Source of the DNA: Microbacterium sp. Root553
GTDB lineage: Bacteria > Actinomycetota > Actinomycetes > Actinomycetales > Microbacteriaceae
Reading direction: 5' to 3'
DNA length: 64,000 bases
NCBI RefSeq assembly: GCF_001426995.1
Contig: NZ_LMFY01000001.1
Location: 692,708 to 756,707, forward strand
A program made the position numbers and the translations under genes. The notes beneath the pieces were generated by a model, which was not told the origin of the DNA, did not search any database, and saw only the letters and a program-made list of their open reading frames with translations. Shown here piece after piece: positions 30,897 through 39,444 of this stretch; the first letter of the stretch is position 1, and each line of letters opens with the position of its first letter.

Positions 30897-31170
30897 TGCG
30901 CGTTTCGTCTCGCTCCGCTCGCTCAACGACCGAGCCCCACCCCGCCCGTTGAGCGAGCGGCCGGGACCCACCCCACCCGTTGAGCGAGGAGCCGGACCCC
31001 ACCCCACCCGTTGAGCGAGGAGCCGGACCCCACCCCGCTCGTTGAGCGAGGAGCGCAGCGACGAGACGAAACGCGCCTCCTCCTCCGTCCACACCCATCC
31101 CGCCCGTTGAGCGAGCGGCCGGGACCCACCCCGCCCGTTGAGCGAGGAGCGCAGCGACGAGACGAAACGC
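30897..31170. repeat. Second cluster of GAGCGAGGAGCG-type repeats
   Basis: Non-coding stretch between the PadR and stress-protein genes. It is built from CGTTTCGTCTCGCTCCGCTC, CCCGTTGAGCGAGGAGC and GAGCGCAGCGACGAGACGAA units in both orientations, with CCCACCCC spacers. It begins and ends with inverse copies (CGTTTCGTCTCG ... CGAGACGAAACG), giving the whole cluster hairpin symmetry. Related to clusters at 0.9-1.5 kb and 47.6-47.9 kb, but with AACG in place of AGGG at the ends. Confidence 0.88.
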
Positions 31171-31175
31171 GCCTC

Positions 31176-31718
31176 CTACTCCGTCCAGATCTCCGGCTGC
31201 GTGTCGGGCACGGGTTCCTCGAGCGGGACCACCAGCACGGACCGATGCTGACGATGCGCGAGTCGCGCCGCCACCGAACCCGTGAAGAATTCCCTGATCG
31301 ATTCGCCGATGCCCCGCTTGCGCGTGCCGACGACGATCAGCTGCGCGTCGAGACGGTGCGCGAGCTGCTTGATGGCGAGGGCGGGATCCCCGACGAGCTG
31401 TCTCGCGGTCCAGGTGAGCCCCGATCCGTCGAGCACAGCGGCAGCCTGAGCCTGCACCGCCTCGAACTCGGCCGTCCCCGCGTCGAAGTTGACGTCGATG
31501 GGGGCCGAATGCACGTATCCGTCGGGATCCTCGTAGGTGACGAAGCGCGTGACGTCGACATGGGTCACGACGAGCGGCACGCGCAGCAGTCGGGCGTAGC
31601 GCGCGGCCTCCTCGATGACTCTGGGCGCCTGGCCCGGTTGCATCCCGACGATGACTGCTTTCTGCAGTGTCGCGTTCTGCGCCGCCTCATCGGCGTGCTC
31701 GGCGTTGCTCTCGGTCAT
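31176..31718 (-). CDS. Universal stress protein family protein
   Basis: A 180-residue cytoplasmic UspA-fold protein. KAVIVGMQPGQAPRVIEEAA is strand 1 and the first helix. The ATP-binding signature appears as VVGTRKRGIGESIREFFTGSVAARLAHR (G-2x-G-9x-G-S type) followed by SVLVVP, so nucleotide binding is likely. The middle part is acidic. ATG 31718 has AAGGGAG 8 nt upstream; the GTG at 31736 lies before that site and is unlikely. Divergent from the DUF3073 gene. Probably a stationary-phase or stress-tolerance factor. Confidence 0.9.
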   Translation of the reverse strand: MTESNAEHADEAAQNATLQKAVIVGMQPGQAPRVIEEAARYARLLRVPLVVTHVDVTRFVTYEDPDGYVHSAPIDVNFDAGTAEFEAVQAQAAAVLDGSGLTWTARQLVGDPALAIKQLAHRLDAQLIVVGTRKRGIGESIREFFTGSVAARLAHRQHRSVLVVPLEEPVPDTQPEIWTE

Positions 31719-31867
31719 GAGGATCGCTCCCTTCACCAGCCTGCAGACGAGCCAGGGCGGTCCGCCCGCGTGCTATTCTGAATGCTACTCTTACCGGCCT
31801 TCAGCCGGTGTCGTGAATGACTCGGGCTTTCGTTGCCCGCAGCTTAACTCGTGAGGGGGTCTCGCGC

Positions 31868-32056
31868 ATGGGCCGTGGCCGTCAAAAGGCGAAACACACC
31901 AAGATCGCTCGCGAACTGAAGTCATTCAGTCCGTCGGTGAACTACTCGGCGCTCGAACGTGAGCTCGCGCACCCGAGTGACTCGGAAGACGCGTACGTCG
32001 ACAAGTGGGCCGACGAGTACGCAGACGAAGACGAGGATGAACTAGAGAAGGCCTGA
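31868..32056 (+). CDS. DUF3073 domain-containing protein
   Basis: A 62-residue, highly polar protein: basic N-terminus MGRGRQKAKHTKIARELKSF, middle SPSVNYSALERELA, and an acidic tail (DKWADEYADEDEDELEKA). This is the typical layout of the actinobacterial DUF3073 family, whose function is unknown. ATG 31868 follows GAGGGGGT. The preceding in-frame codons to 31817 are leader sequence. A rho-independent-type hairpin follows 22 bp after the stop, so it is monocistronic. Confidence 0.93.
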   Translation: MGRGRQKAKHTKIARELKSFSPSVNYSALERELAHPSDSEDAYVDKWADEYADEDEDELEKA

Positions 32057-32077
32057 TCGCCTCTCCGTTCGACTTCT

Positions 32078-32103
32078 CCCCCGCACGACCTGCGGGGGTT
32101 TCG
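32078..32103 (+). terminator. Terminator after the DUF3073 gene
   Basis: CCCCCGCA (32078-32085) pairs with TGCGGGGG (32091-32098), 5-nt loop, followed by TTTCGT. Confidence 0.85.
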
Positions 32104-32156
32104 TCGTACCCGGCGACCGGTTCCCCGTGTACGCGCCCCTCCGAGAGGATGTCCTG

Positions 32157-32996
32157 ATGCCCCGCGTGGTCGCCCTGTACCGCCATCCCCTCAAGGGTTT
32201 CACCGCCGAGTCCGTCGAGGAGCTGCACGTGCAGTCCGACGGCAGGGTCGCCGGCGACCGAGTCCTCGCCTTCCGGTTCGCGGACGCAGCGACGCCGGAA
32301 CGGCGCGACGACGGTCTGGACCATTGGCCGAAGGCGCGGGGTCTCTCACTGCAGGACTTCCCCTCGGTGGCCGCGCTCCGCACCCGATACGACGATGCCT
32401 CCGGTCGGGTGCGGATCGAACACGGCGGCGACCTGCTGGTCGAGGCCGGCCTCGACGCCGACGGTCGCACCGCGCTGGCCGAGGCCGTCACCGAGTTCGT
32501 CCTCGCCACCCCCGAGGGCCGCAAGCTCTCGCGCCCGGGTCGTCTGCCGCTGGTGCTCGTCGGCGACGGTGAGACGGCGCGTTTCCAGGACCGCGCTCGC
32601 GGCTTCATCTCGGTGCACGGACGAGCGAGCACGCTCGCGCTGGGCGGCGCACTCGGGATCGACGTCGACGATCGCCGCTTCCGATCGAACATCGTGATCG
32701 ACGGCGTCGACGCCTGGGAGGAGCTCGACTGGTCGGGCGAGGTGCGCATCGGCGAGGTGACGCTGCAGACGGAGGGACCCATCGTGCGGTGTCTCGCGAC
32801 ACATGCGAACCCCGACACCGGCATCCGCGACGCCAAGGTGCTCACCACCCTCACCGGCGCCCTCGCTCAGGAGGAGCCGACACTGGGACGCCTGCTGCTT
32901 CCCGCGACGACAGAGGGCTCGGTCTCGTCCGGCACGATCAGGCTCGGCGACGAGGTGCGGCTGCCCACCGCGCAGGGAACTCCCGCGCCGGCGTGA
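32157..32996 (+). CDS. MOSC domain-containing protein
   Basis: A 279-residue protein with an N-terminal beta-barrel (VVALYRHPLKGFTAESVEEL, the MOSC_N-like opening with HPLKG) and a MOSC sulfur-carrier domain: GRASTLALGGALGIDVDDRR, FRSNIVIDG and the conserved Cys212 in PIVRCLATHANPDTG. Relatives transfer sulfur to molybdenum cofactor or reduce N-hydroxylated compounds (mARC/YcbX type). ATG 32157 is chosen because GAGAGG lies 8 nt upstream. No molybdopterin genes are nearby, so the partner reductase cannot be named. Confidence 0.92.
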   Translation: MPRVVALYRHPLKGFTAESVEELHVQSDGRVAGDRVLAFRFADAATPERRDDGLDHWPKARGLSLQDFPSVAALRTRYDDASGRVRIEHGGDLLVEAGLDADGRTALAEAVTEFVLATPEGRKLSRPGRLPLVLVGDGETARFQDRARGFISVHGRASTLALGGALGIDVDDRRFRSNIVIDGVDAWEELDWSGEVRIGEVTLQTEGPIVRCLATHANPDTGIRDAKVLTTLTGALAQEEPTLGRLLLPATTEGSVSSGTIRLGDEVRLPTAQGTPAPA

Positions 32997-33020
32997 CCTG
33001 GCGGCACCGTCAGGGGCGCG

Positions 33021-34355
33021 TCACCACCGCCCGTACCGGCGCTCCCAGTCCTCCTCGATCGTCCGTCGCCGACCGGCGACCCATCCCGCGGGGATCACGA
33101 CGATCAGCACACCGACCAGGACCCACAGGGGGATCACCCAGCTGTCGGTCGCGTCGTGCAGCAGACCGATCAGCAGGGGGAACACGGCCGCGACGGCGTA
33201 CCCGATGCTCTGCACGAAACCGCTCAGCGCGACGGCGCTCTCGGGGGTGCGGGCACGGATGCTCAGCAGCACCAGCGCGACCGGGAACAGTGCCGGCGCG
33301 AGGCCGAACAGCACCACCCAGAGCGGGAGCCCGACGGTCGGGAAGAAGAGGAATCCGACGAGGCCGATCAGTCCCGAGGTGATCGCGAAGAAGAACACCG
33401 GTCGCGTCGCCTGGAAGCGCACGATGAGGACGGGGACGATCAGCGAGCACGGCAGCCCCATCAGGCCGAACAGCGACAGCAGCAGCCCTGCGTTCGAGGG
33501 CGAGACCCCACCCACGTCGATCATGATGGTGGGCAGCCACGAGAACGAGACGTAGGCCACGGTCGACGACGCCCCGAAGACCAGCGCGATCGACCATGCC
33601 AGGGGCAGGCGCCACAGTCGACCGAACACCCGGGGGTTGGCGGGTGACGTGCCGATCGGGCCGGTCGCCAGCGAGGCGGCATCGGTGTCGGCATCCGCAT
33701 CGGCATCCGCATCCGCATCCGCATCCGCATCCGTCGATGTCGAACCAGCCGCCGGCACGCGCGCTGCGGGGCCGGCCGTGCGGTGAGCGAGCAGCATCGT
33801 CACCCACGGCACCAGGGCGATCGCGGCGAACACGCCCCACAGCCCCAGAGACACGCGCCAGCCCGCCGTGTCGGCGATCGGCACGGCGACCAGGGGCGGG
33901 ACGAACGTCGACACGGCCATCGTGGTCGAGTACACGGTCATCATCAGCCCGAGGCGATCGGGGAAGTACTTCTTGACCAGCGGCGGCAGCAGCACGTTCC
34001 CCGAGCCGACGCCCGCGAACACCACGGCGGTGGCGGCGAGGAGCGACGTCGAGTCGACGGCGAGGCTGCGCAGCAGCAGACCGGCCGCGATCAGTGCGAT
34101 CGCGACGACCGCGACGCGTTCGAGACCGAAACGCCGCTCGAAAAGCGGGGTGAGCAGGCCGAACACGGCGAAGCACACCGGCGGAGCGGCCCCGATGAGG
34201 CCGACGACGACCGAGGAGACAGGGAAGTCCTCGGCCACATGGTCGATCACCGGCGACAGCGAGGCGACGGCCGATCGCAGCGAGAACGCGACCAGGACGA
34301 TGCCGATCAGGGCGAGCGCGCGTCCACGCCACAGCGGCTGCGCACCCGAGGTCAC
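33021..34355 (-). CDS. MFS transporter, CynX/NimT-like
   Basis: A 444-residue major facilitator with 12 membrane segments, of the cyanate/2-nitroimidazole (CynX/NimT) type. Typical parts: AFSLRSAVASLSPVIDHVAED in TM1, the LLTPLFERRFGLERV loop 2-3, GVGSGNVLLPPLVKKYFPDR in TM4-5, MTVYSTTMAVSTFVPPLVAV. The central cytoplasmic loop has a run of Asp-Ala dipeptides encoded by seven GCATCC/GCATCG hexamers (33691-33732). GTG 34355 overlaps the purF stop by 4 nt, so it is cotranscribed with purM-purF. Substrate unknown; the purine operon context may be incidental. Confidence 0.9.
   Translation of the reverse strand: MTSGAQPLWRGRALALIGIVLVAFSLRSAVASLSPVIDHVAEDFPVSSVVVGLIGAAPPVCFAVFGLLTPLFERRFGLERVAVVAIALIAAGLLLRSLAVDSTSLLAATAVVFAGVGSGNVLLPPLVKKYFPDRLGLMMTVYSTTMAVSTFVPPLVAVPIADTAGWRVSLGLWGVFAAIALVPWVTMLLAHRTAGPAARVPAAGSTSTDADADADADADADADTDAASLATGPIGTSPANPRVFGRLWRLPLAWSIALVFGASSTVAYVSFSWLPTIMIDVGGVSPSNAGLLLSLFGLMGLPCSLIVPVLIVRFQATRPVFFFAITSGLIGLVGFLFFPTVGLPLWVVLFGLAPALFPVALVLLSIRARTPESAVALSGFVQSIGYAVAAVFPLLIGLLHDATDSWVIPLWVLVGVLIVVIPAGWVAGRRRTIEEDWERRYGRW
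33691..33732. repeat. Hexanucleotide microsatellite in the MFS linker
   Basis: Seven tandem GCATCC/GCATCG hexamers encode an Asp-Ala run in the central loop. Copy-number change would alter loop length without shifting the frame. Confidence 0.9.
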
Positions 34356-35824
34356 GAGGTCTGCGACCCCTCCACCCACGCGAGGTACTCGTCGGAGACG
34401 GTGCCGGTCACATACCGGCCGTCGAAGCAGCTCATGTCGAGATCGTCGAGCACCGACCCCTCGGTGATCGCGGCCTTGAGGTCCTCGACCTCCTGGTAGA
34501 CCAGGTGGTCGCAGCCCAGTTCGGCGGCGATCTCGGGGATGGTGCGGCCGTGCGCGATGAGCTCGTGACGCGAGGGCATGTTGATGCCGTAGACGTGCGG
34601 ATACCGCACGGGGGGCGCCGCCGAGGCGAACGTCACCGACGTGGCGCCGGCATCCCTGGCCATCTGGATGATCTCCCTCGAGGTCGTGCCGCGCACGATC
34701 GAGTCGTCGATCAGCAGCACGTTCTTGCCCTGGAACTCCGTCGACATGGCGTTGAGCTTCTGCCGCACGCTCTTCTTGCGCACCGCCTGCCCCGGCATGA
34801 TGAAGGTGCGACCCACGTAACGGTTCTTGTAGAAGCCCTCGCGGTATTCGATGCCCAGCTTGCGAGCGACCTCCATGGCCGCGGGACGCGAGGAATCGGG
34901 GATCGGCATGACCACGTCGATCTTGTCCATGGGGACGTGCTTCGCGATGGTGTCGGCGAGCTTGTCGCCCATGCGCAGCCGCGACTCGTAGACCGAGACG
35001 CCGTTCATGACCGAGTCGGGACGCGCGAGGTACACGTACTCGAACGCGCACGGCGCGAGAGTGGCATCCTTCGCGCACTGGCGGCTGTGCAGCTCGCCCT
35101 CGTTCGTGATGAAGATCGCCTCGCCGGGCTCGATCTCGCGCACGACCTCGTAGTCCGCGTTCTCGAGCACGAGCGACTCGCTGGCCACGACCCACTCGTC
35201 GCGCCCCTCCGCTCCGACGACCGTCGAAGGACGACGTCCGAGGATCAGCGGACGGATGCCGAAGGGATCGCGGAACGCCAGCAGACCGTACCCGGCGATC
35301 ACCGCGATCACCGCGTAGGCGCCCTCGATGCGCTCGTGCGTGCGCTCGACCGCCTCGAAGATCCGCTCGGAGTCGAGGTCGACCGTCGACGTGGTGTTCT
35401 GCAGCTCGCCGGCGAGCACGTTGAGCAGCAGCTCGGTGTCGCTGGAGGAGTTGAGGTGGCGGCGGTCGCGCTGGGCCATGTCGGCGGTGAGCTCACGGGT
35501 GTTGGTGAGGTTGCCGTTGTGGATGAGGATGATGCCGTACGGCGCGTTCACGTAGAACGGCTGCATCTCCTCCTCGTTCGACGCGGTGCCCTTGGTCGCG
35601 TAGCGCACGTGTCCGAGTCCGACGTTGCCCAGCAGCGCGCGCATGTCGCGGGTGCGGAACGCCTCGCGGACCATGCCCTGCGCCTTGGCGTTGTGCATGA
35701 CGCCGTTCGCCTCAGCGGTGGCGATGCCCGTCGCATCCTGGCCGCGGTGCTGCAGCAGCAGGAGTGCGTCGTAGATGTCCTGATTGACCGGGGCAGAGCC
35801 CACCATTCCGACGATGCCGCACAT
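34352..35824 (-). CDS. purF: Amidophosphoribosyltransferase
   Basis: First committed enzyme of purine synthesis: PRPP plus glutamine to phosphoribosylamine. 490 residues. The N-terminal Ntn amidotransferase starts with the nucleophile Cys2 (MCGIVGMVGSAPVNQD) and includes LLLQHRGQDATGI and RYATKGTASNEEEMQPF. The C-terminal PRTase domain has the PRPP loop VLLIDDSIVRGTTSREI and the upstream YREGFYKNRYVGRTF. Cys residues in the C-terminal half (PSRHELIAHG... LGCDHLV, MSCFDGRYVTG) match iron-sulfur type Bacillus-like enzymes. ATG 35824 lies 6 nt after the purM stop; the two form an operon with the MFS gene. Confidence 0.97.
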   Translation of the reverse strand: MCGIVGMVGSAPVNQDIYDALLLLQHRGQDATGIATAEANGVMHNAKAQGMVREAFRTRDMRALLGNVGLGHVRYATKGTASNEEEMQPFYVNAPYGIILIHNGNLTNTRELTADMAQRDRRHLNSSSDTELLLNVLAGELQNTTSTVDLDSERIFEAVERTHERIEGAYAVIAVIAGYGLLAFRDPFGIRPLILGRRPSTVVGAEGRDEWVVASESLVLENADYEVVREIEPGEAIFITNEGELHSRQCAKDATLAPCAFEYVYLARPDSVMNGVSVYESRLRMGDKLADTIAKHVPMDKIDVVMPIPDSSRPAAMEVARKLGIEYREGFYKNRYVGRTFIMPGQAVRKKSVRQKLNAMSTEFQGKNVLLIDDSIVRGTTSREIIQMARDAGATSVTFASAAPPVRYPHVYGINMPSRHELIAHGRTIPEIAAELGCDHLVYQEVEDLKAAITEGSVLDDLDMSCFDGRYVTGTVSDEYLAWVEGSQTS

Positions 35825-35830
35825 GGACTC

Positions 35831-36967
35831 TTACTTCGCTCCGTCCGCGTAGGCGCCGATCAGGCGCACCGCTCCGCCGTCGACGCCCTTGGCGCCCTGT
35901 TCGAACTCGCCGGACGGGCGGGCTCCGAAGCCCACCGTGCCGACCTGCCATGCGGGCATGCCCTCGGCCGCGAGGGCGGCGATCGCCGCATCCTTCGCAT
36001 CCGCCGAGATGATCGCGAGGAAGCCGATGCCGAGATTCCAGGTTCCCTCGGCCGACTCCAGCGTCGATCCCGCGATGTCGCTGAGCACCCGGAAGATCGG
36101 GCTCGGCGACCACGTGCTGCGATCGACCTCAGCCCAGCTCCCCTGCGGGAGTACGCGTGCGAGGTTGGCAGCGATGCCGCCTCCGGTGACGTGGCTGAGC
36201 GCATGCACGCCACCAGTTCCTGAGCCTGTCGAAGGGCCGAGCTTCTCGATGAGACGCAGCAGGGGAAGCGTGTAGAGACGGGTCGGCTCGAGCAGGGCCT
36301 CGCCCCACGTCATCCCGAAGTCGGCGGCGTTGTCGCCGTAGCCGATGCCCGCGTTCGTCACGATGTGACGCACGAGCGAGTAGCCGTTGGAGTGCAGACC
36401 GCTCGACGCGACCCCGAGGACCACGTCTCCGTCCTGCACGCGATCGGCGCCGAGGATCCCGTCCGCCTCGACGACGCCCGTCGCCGCACCCGCGACGTCG
36501 TAGTCGCGCGGCCCGAGGAGCCCGGGGTGCTCGGCGGTCTCTCCGCCGACGAGCGCGGTGCCCGTCGCGGCGCACGCCTCGGCGATACCGCGCACGATGT
36601 CGGCGATGCGCTGCGGGAAGACCTTGCCGCAGGCGATGTAATCGGTCATGAAGAGCGGCTTCGCTCCCACCACGACGATGTCGTCGACGACCATGCCGAC
36701 CAGGTCCTGCCCGATCGTGTCGTGCTTGTCGATGGCCTGCGCGATGGCGACCTTGGTACCGACGCCGTCGGTACTGGTGGCGAGCAGCGGTCGGCGGAAG
36801 TCGCGCAGCGCGCTGGCGTCGAACAGGCCGGCGAATCCGCCCACACCGCCCAGCACTTCAGGACCGTGCGTCGCGCGCACGGACGACTTCATCAGCTCGA
36901 CGGCGAGATCACCTGCAGCGGTGTCGACGCCGGCTTCGGAATAGGGATTGGTGGGGGAGGCAGCCAC
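35831..36967 (-). CDS. purM: Phosphoribosylformylglycinamidine cyclo-ligase (AIR synthetase), with repeat insertion
   Basis: Fifth step of purine synthesis, ATP-dependent closure of FGAM to AIR. 378 residues with full family hallmarks: NPYSEAGVDTAAGDLAVELM, LLATSTDGVGTKVAIAQAID, DLVGMVVDDIVVVGAKPLFM, GGETAEHPGLL and HVTGGGIAANLARVLP. Between LIEKLG and HALSHVTGGG the protein carries PSTGSGTGGV (~244-253), encoded by a copy of a CCCTTCGACAGGCTCAGGAA repeat. The insertion is in frame and sits in a surface loop before the HxTGGG motif. GTG 36967 follows TAGGCT by exactly 6 nt (leaderless). Followed by purF after 6 nt. Confidence 0.96.
   Translation of the reverse strand: MAASPTNPYSEAGVDTAAGDLAVELMKSSVRATHGPEVLGGVGGFAGLFDASALRDFRRPLLATSTDGVGTKVAIAQAIDKHDTIGQDLVGMVVDDIVVVGAKPLFMTDYIACGKVFPQRIADIVRGIAEACAATGTALVGGETAEHPGLLGPRDYDVAGAATGVVEADGILGADRVQDGDVVLGVASSGLHSNGYSLVRHIVTNAGIGYGDNAADFGMTWGEALLEPTRLYTLPLLRLIEKLGPSTGSGTGGVHALSHVTGGGIAANLARVLPQGSWAEVDRSTWSPSPIFRVLSDIAGSTLESAEGTWNLGIGFLAIISADAKDAAIAALAAEGMPAWQVGTVGFGARPSGEFEQGAKGVDGGAVRLIGAYADGAK
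36213..36238. repeat. CTTCGACAGGCTCAGG-type repeat inside purM
   Basis: On the coding strand CCCTTCGACAGGCTCAGGAA, an element type commonly scattered through non-coding DNA of high-GC bacteria. Here it is translated as Pro-Ser-Thr-Gly-Ser-Gly-Thr. Confidence 0.75.
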
Positions 36968-37128
36968 CCCTCCAGCCTAGCGCCCGGCAGGCGACGGGTC
37001 TCACCAGGAGCCATCGTCCGGATGTGATCCTGCGCCTCTCCATCATTCCCCGTCACTCGACCGCGGATGTTGGACGCTTCCGCCGTCGACACTGCCGTGA
37101 TGACGTGAGCGTCTCCTACGATGGGGCC

Positions 37129-37761
37129 ATGGCCGACAAGCCGCAGTGGTTGATCCGCGAGGACGCGAGCGTTCCCGTCCTCGTCGCGCTCGCGCTGCGG
37201 CAGTCGCTCGGCATCCGGGTTCCCGAAGACCTCCCGAGCCTGCGCGACCTGCCGGTGCGCGCGCCGGATGCCGCCGAGGTCACACCGAGCCTCGAGAAGC
37301 AATGGCGCGAGTACTGGGACATGACGGTCGAGCCCAGGGCGCATCCCTCGGGGGTGCCTCTCGAGCTCGTCGAAGGGTTCGACACGCTCGTCGCCCTCCC
37401 CGCGACCGGCGCCGAGGAGCTGACCGCGGCGATCGCACCGCAGGCCGATTCCGCCCTGCACTTCGCACGCGTGGCGCACGACAGGTACGTCGCCTCGATC
37501 CGCAGCTCGATGGGGAGCCGCTCGACGGGCGGCACCATCGGCGGCGACGCGTACCGCGCCTACGCGAGCGCCATCGCCGAGTTCGAGCGCGACGTCGGTC
37601 GGCGGGCGCACTCGTTCGAGCTCAACGTTCAGGTGCTGCCGTTCTCGCAGCGGGGCATCTGGTGGGTCGGCGCCCTGACGGTCGCGGTGACCGACGGCCT
37701 GCGACGCGACGTGGTGTCGTTCGACGCGGCGATCCGACCGATCATCGCGGAGCTGGCCTGA
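37129..37761 (+). CDS. Conserved-looking hypothetical protein
   Basis: A 210-residue soluble protein (MADKPQWLIREDASVPVLVA...) without signal peptide or membrane helices. It is mostly helical with a Thr/Gly turn (GSRSTGGTIGGDAYRAYASA) and ends with a beta-rich segment (FELNVQVLPFSQRGIWWVGA, LTVAVTDGL). I do not recognise a family. The start is well supported: TACGAT (37117-37122) ends 6 nt before ATG 37129, the leaderless pattern. It faces purM across a 161-bp divergent promoter region and converges with the small membrane gene at 37777. Confidence 0.8.
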   Translation: MADKPQWLIREDASVPVLVALALRQSLGIRVPEDLPSLRDLPVRAPDAAEVTPSLEKQWREYWDMTVEPRAHPSGVPLELVEGFDTLVALPATGAEELTAAIAPQADSALHFARVAHDRYVASIRSSMGSRSTGGTIGGDAYRAYASAIAEFERDVGRRAHSFELNVQVLPFSQRGIWWVGALTVAVTDGLRRDVVSFDAAIRPIIAELA

Positions 37762-37776
37762 TCCGCGAGGCGGGTG

Positions 37777-38091
37777 TCAGTCGCTCTCGATGATCGTCTC
37801 GTGCTCGACGTGCACGACCCGGTCGTGCCGACGCGCCGTGCGCTCGAGGATGAGGGCCACGACGCTGCCGAGCGCGAAGCCGATCGGCACCGTCCACAGC
37901 AGCAGGAAGCCGAAGACCTGGCCCGGAGGGTAGACGACGTTGACAGCGTCGGACGGCTCGTAGCTGCCCACCATCGTGAGGATGCCGGCGGCGATGATGC
38001 CGAGCACGACGCCGATGCCCATGAACACGCCGAAGCGCGGCACACGGCGGACGGTCGCCTCGACCGTCTGGGGGGAATCGGGGGAGGACAT
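37777..38091 (-). CDS. Small two-helix membrane protein
   Basis: A 104-residue protein: cytoplasmic N-terminus (MSSPDSPQTVEATVRRVPRF), helices at ~20-42 (FGVFMGIGVVLGIIAAGILT) and ~60-82 (VFGFLLLWTVPIGFALGSVV), and a His/Glu-rich tail (RTARRHDRVVHVEHETIIES). It resembles short actinobacterial potassium-transporter-Trk-like or DUF-type membrane proteins, but I cannot assign it. ATG 38091 follows GACAAT by 6 nt (leaderless). Confidence 0.75.
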   Translation of the reverse strand: MSSPDSPQTVEATVRRVPRFGVFMGIGVVLGIIAAGILTMVGSYEPSDAVNVVYPPGQVFGFLLLWTVPIGFALGSVVALILERTARRHDRVVHVEHETIIESD

Positions 38092-38143
38092 GAGTCCATT
38101 GTCCCACCGTTGGCGACCTCGCGCGGCCGCCTGCGGAGAGGGA

Positions 38144-38270
38144 TTCTGCTCGGGCAACGGGGTGTCCGGCTCAGGCCAGAGGTTCTGCGCGGGCAACGCG
38201 GTGCCGCTCAGGCATCGAGCGCGGCTCAGGCCACGAGTTCTGCGGAGGCAGCGCGCTGCCGCTCTCATCG
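38144..38270. repeat. Three degenerate tandem copies of a TTCTGC..GGGCAACG..GCTCAGG unit
   Basis: Copies begin at about 38144, 38182 and 38238 (TTCTGCTCGGGCAACGGGGT, TTCTGCGCGGGCAACGCGGT, TTCTGCGGAGGCAGCGCGCT) with CGGCTCAGGCCA between them. This 211-bp gap between 38091 and 38303 otherwise holds nothing I can name. Confidence 0.6.
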
Positions 38271-38302
38271 CCCGACGCGAACGAGCACGACTCCGGCGGA
38301 CG

Positions 38303-38674
38303 TCAGGGGCGCAGCGGGAGCACGTCAGCGAGGTCGGCCCGTGTGCCCGAGGCACTGACGCGGCCCGAGGACGCCGCATCCGCCCAGTGCTCCGCACCCG
38401 TCGCGACGGCGATCCAGGTCGCGGCATCCATCTCGACGACGTTCGGGGGCGTTCCCCGTGTGTGCCGGGGCCCCTGGATCACCTGCACCGCGCCGAACGG
38501 CGGCACCCGTACCTCGACGCTGTTGCCCGGAGCCTTCTCATCGAGCAGCTGCAGCAGGTAGCGCACCGCCGTGGCCAGAGCCGTGCGCGCCGGCTTCTCG
38601 CCCGCAGCATCCGCTCCTCGCACCGCGTCGAGGGCCGCGCGGCCGTCGATGATGTCGATCTTCCTCGGAGGCAT
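38303..38674 (-). CDS. Sterol-carrier-like (SCP2 fold) family protein
   Basis: A 123-residue cytoplasmic protein similar to the actinobacterial sterol carrier family: an N-terminal GRAALDAVRGADAAGEKPAR segment, LATAVRYLLQLLDEKAPGNS, then the core VEVRVPPFGAVQVIQGPRHT-RGTPPNVVEMDAATWIAVATG. The length matches the family. Role unknown; a small lipid- or hydrophobe-binding pocket is expected from the fold. ATG 38674 has TAGCCT ending 6 nt upstream, leaderless; divergent from the NUDIX gene. Confidence 0.87.
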   Translation of the reverse strand: MPPRKIDIIDGRAALDAVRGADAAGEKPARTALATAVRYLLQLLDEKAPGNSVEVRVPPFGAVQVIQGPRHTRGTPPNVVEMDAATWIAVATGAEHWADAASSGRVSASGTRADLADVLPLRP

Positions 38675-38735
38675 GTGCCCAGGCTACGCCGCGCGCACCG
38701 CCGCACCCGGCGCCCACGGGAATATGCTCGAGGCG

Positions 38736-39416
38736 ATGAGCCAGACCTCCGATGCCCTGCCCGGCGCACGCGCCGAGCTGCTGGCCGCCGCCCGGAGTGC
38801 GGATGCCTGGGCTCGCCCCTTCCCGCCGATCGTCGGCCCCGCCCACGCGGCGTCCGTACTGGTGCTGTTCGGCCGACTCGACAGCATCCCGGCGCGGACC
38901 GATGAGCTGACGGTCGCCGCCGACCTCGATGTGCTGCTGCAACGCCGGGCCGCGACCCTGTCGTCGCATCCGGGGCAGGTGTCGTTCCCGGGTGGTCGGC
39001 GCGAGGAGCAGGATGCGGATGCCGTGGCCACGGCCCTCCGCGAGGCCGAGGAGGAGACGGGTCTGGATCCCTCGGGTGTCGACGTGCTCGCGACGCTGGC
39101 CGAGCTTCCGCTGGCGGCGAGCAATCATGTGGTGACACCGGTGCTGGGGTGGTGGCGCTCACCGTCACGCGTCGCGGCGGTGGATCATGCCGAGACGGTC
39201 GACGTGTTCCGGGTGCCGGTGGCGCAGCTGCTCGACCCCGCGACCCGGTTCACCTCGACGCTGCACCGGCTGGGGCGCACCTGGAAGGGCCCCGCCTTCG
39301 ACGTCGACGGGACGATCGTGTGGGGGTTCACCGCGATGGTGCTCGACGCGCTGTTCGACGCGACCGGGTGGACGCGGGAGTGGGATCGGTCGCTCGAGCG
39401 CCCGATCGACCTCTGA
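38736..39416 (+). CDS. NUDIX hydrolase, CoA pyrophosphatase-like
   Basis: A 226-residue NUDIX protein of the NudL/CoAse type, likely cleaving CoA or related nucleoside diphosphate compounds. The pre-box VLLQRRAATLSSHPGQVSFP is the UPF0035-type signature typical of CoA pyrophosphatases. The Nudix box GGRREEQDADAVATALREAEEETGLD carries the metal-binding REAEEETG (the insertion after GG is slightly atypical). ATG 38736 is preferred to ATG 38724 because TATGCT (38723-38728) would serve as the -10 ending 7 nt upstream. Confidence 0.9.
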   Translation: MSQTSDALPGARAELLAAARSADAWARPFPPIVGPAHAASVLVLFGRLDSIPARTDELTVAADLDVLLQRRAATLSSHPGQVSFPGGRREEQDADAVATALREAEEETGLDPSGVDVLATLAELPLAASNHVVTPVLGWWRSPSRVAAVDHAETVDVFRVPVAQLLDPATRFTSTLHRLGRTWKGPAFDVDGTIVWGFTAMVLDALFDATGWTREWDRSLERPIDL

Positions 39417-39444
39417 GTCCTCGCCTCGCCTCTTTCACGTTCAC

